Assembly: GCF_001693385.1 (NCBI RefSeq)
Contig: NZ_CP016428.1
Coordinates: forward strand, 6,944,001-7,008,000
DNA: 64,000 nt
Direction: 5' to 3'
Source of the DNA: Bradyrhizobium icense
GTDB taxonomy: Bacteria > Pseudomonadota > Alphaproteobacteria > Rhizobiales > Xanthobacteraceae
The stretch's first letter is position 1. Each line of letters begins with the position of its first letter. Below, piece by piece: positions 63,831-64,000 of the stretch. Under the pieces are notes generated by a model. That model saw nothing but the letters and a program-made list of their open reading frames with translations. It searched no databases and was not told the origin of the DNA. The translations under genes were made by a program, and so were the position numbers.

Positions 63831-64000
63831 ATGCATATTTCCAAACGTCTGCTGCTCGGTATCGGCGCAGCCACCCTCATCATGGAGAGCGTCGTGATCC
63901 TGCCTGCTTTCGCCGCCGACAAGGTCTCCCTGTTCAAGGTCATCACCACCAAGGACGAGATTGTGATCGGGATCAGCGAAGGCGATCTCGCCCGGATCGA
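63831..64000 (+). CDS. Exported protein, partial at the window end
   Basis: ATG at 63831, with AAGGAAAATTTTCG upstream. The 56 readable residues begin MHISKRLLLGIGAATLIME and include a signal-like stretch ending LPAFAADK, then VSLFKVITTKDEIVIGISEG. It continues past the window. Likely periplasmic; no family can be set from this piece. Confidence 0.6.
   Translation, partial: MHISKRLLLGIGAATLIMESVVILPAFAADKVSLFKVITTKDEIVIGISEGDLARI

Overview
The window looks like a chromosome segment of a GC-rich alphaproteobacterium of the Bradyrhizobium/Rhodopseudomonas group. The inference rests on a Caulobacter-type flagellar block (fliF-fliG-fliH/flbE-fliN-flbD with a SciP/DUF1153 gene), a 180-kDa NAD-glutamate dehydrogenase, a P450 redox ferredoxin with a CxxHxxC motif, DUF1127 and other small proteins of a rhizobial type, and GC-rich palindromic intergenic repeats. 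No 16S rRNA gene is present, so the genus is not proven.

Layout. 0-6 kb: a P450 catabolic cluster, with a frameshifted P450, a GntR regulator facing it across a strong palindrome, an AhpD-like and a VOC protein, an intact P450 with its own ferredoxin, and a divergent TetR regulator. 6-7.5 kb: a c-type cytochrome-like protein and an outer-membrane-like protein. 7.5-16.7 kb: nitrate assimilation, with nirB-nirD-nasA on the minus strand and a nitrate transporter plus a fused PP2C phosphatase/Ser-Thr kinase on the plus strand behind a sigma-54 promoter. 16.7-25.5 kb: a branched-chain-type ABC transporter with a third, shortened ATPase, a succinate-semialdehyde-type dehydrogenase, and an RpiR regulator with an SDR. 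25.5-30 kb: alanine dehydrogenase with a divergent Lrp regulator, a Zur-like palindrome, a PEBP-family protein, and a hydrolase-phosphoribosyltransferase fusion. 30-33 kb: a visibly AT-richer patch (LysR, Tat-exported SnoaL-like protein, metallo-beta-lactamase-fold protein) that looks acquired. 33-43 kb: a Do-type protease, a MocR regulator, an O-methyltransferase, DUF1127 with a broken LysE gene, and a split transketolase plus SDR under a divergent LysR. 43-50.7 kb: NAD-glutamate dehydrogenase, tRNA-Met, a Pro-rich exported protein, a PmtA-like methyltransferase and mnmA. 50.7-59.2 kb: flagellar genes fliK, flgD, sciP, fliF, fliG, fliH, fliN and flbD. 59.2-64 kb: a palindromic repeat, a small membrane protein, an LLM-class oxidoreductase, a RecD-like helicase, a caspase-fold remnant, exported msrA with msrB, and the start of another exported protein.

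How the genes work together. NasA and NirBD reduce nitrate to ammonium after uptake by the MFS transporter; alanine dehydrogenase and NAD-GDH handle amino-nitrogen and carbon exchange. The flagellar block carries two regulators of its own: SciP (antagonist of CtrA) and FlbD (sigma-54 activator). A good sigma-54 promoter precedes fliK, consistent with FlbD control.

No prophage, insertion sequence, CRISPR array, integrase or toxin-antitoxin pair was recognised. The most unusual items are the signature-less third ABC ATPase, the kinase/phosphatase tied to nitrate assimilation, the hydrolase-PRT fusion, the LysR/SnoaL/MBL patch, and several decayed genes.
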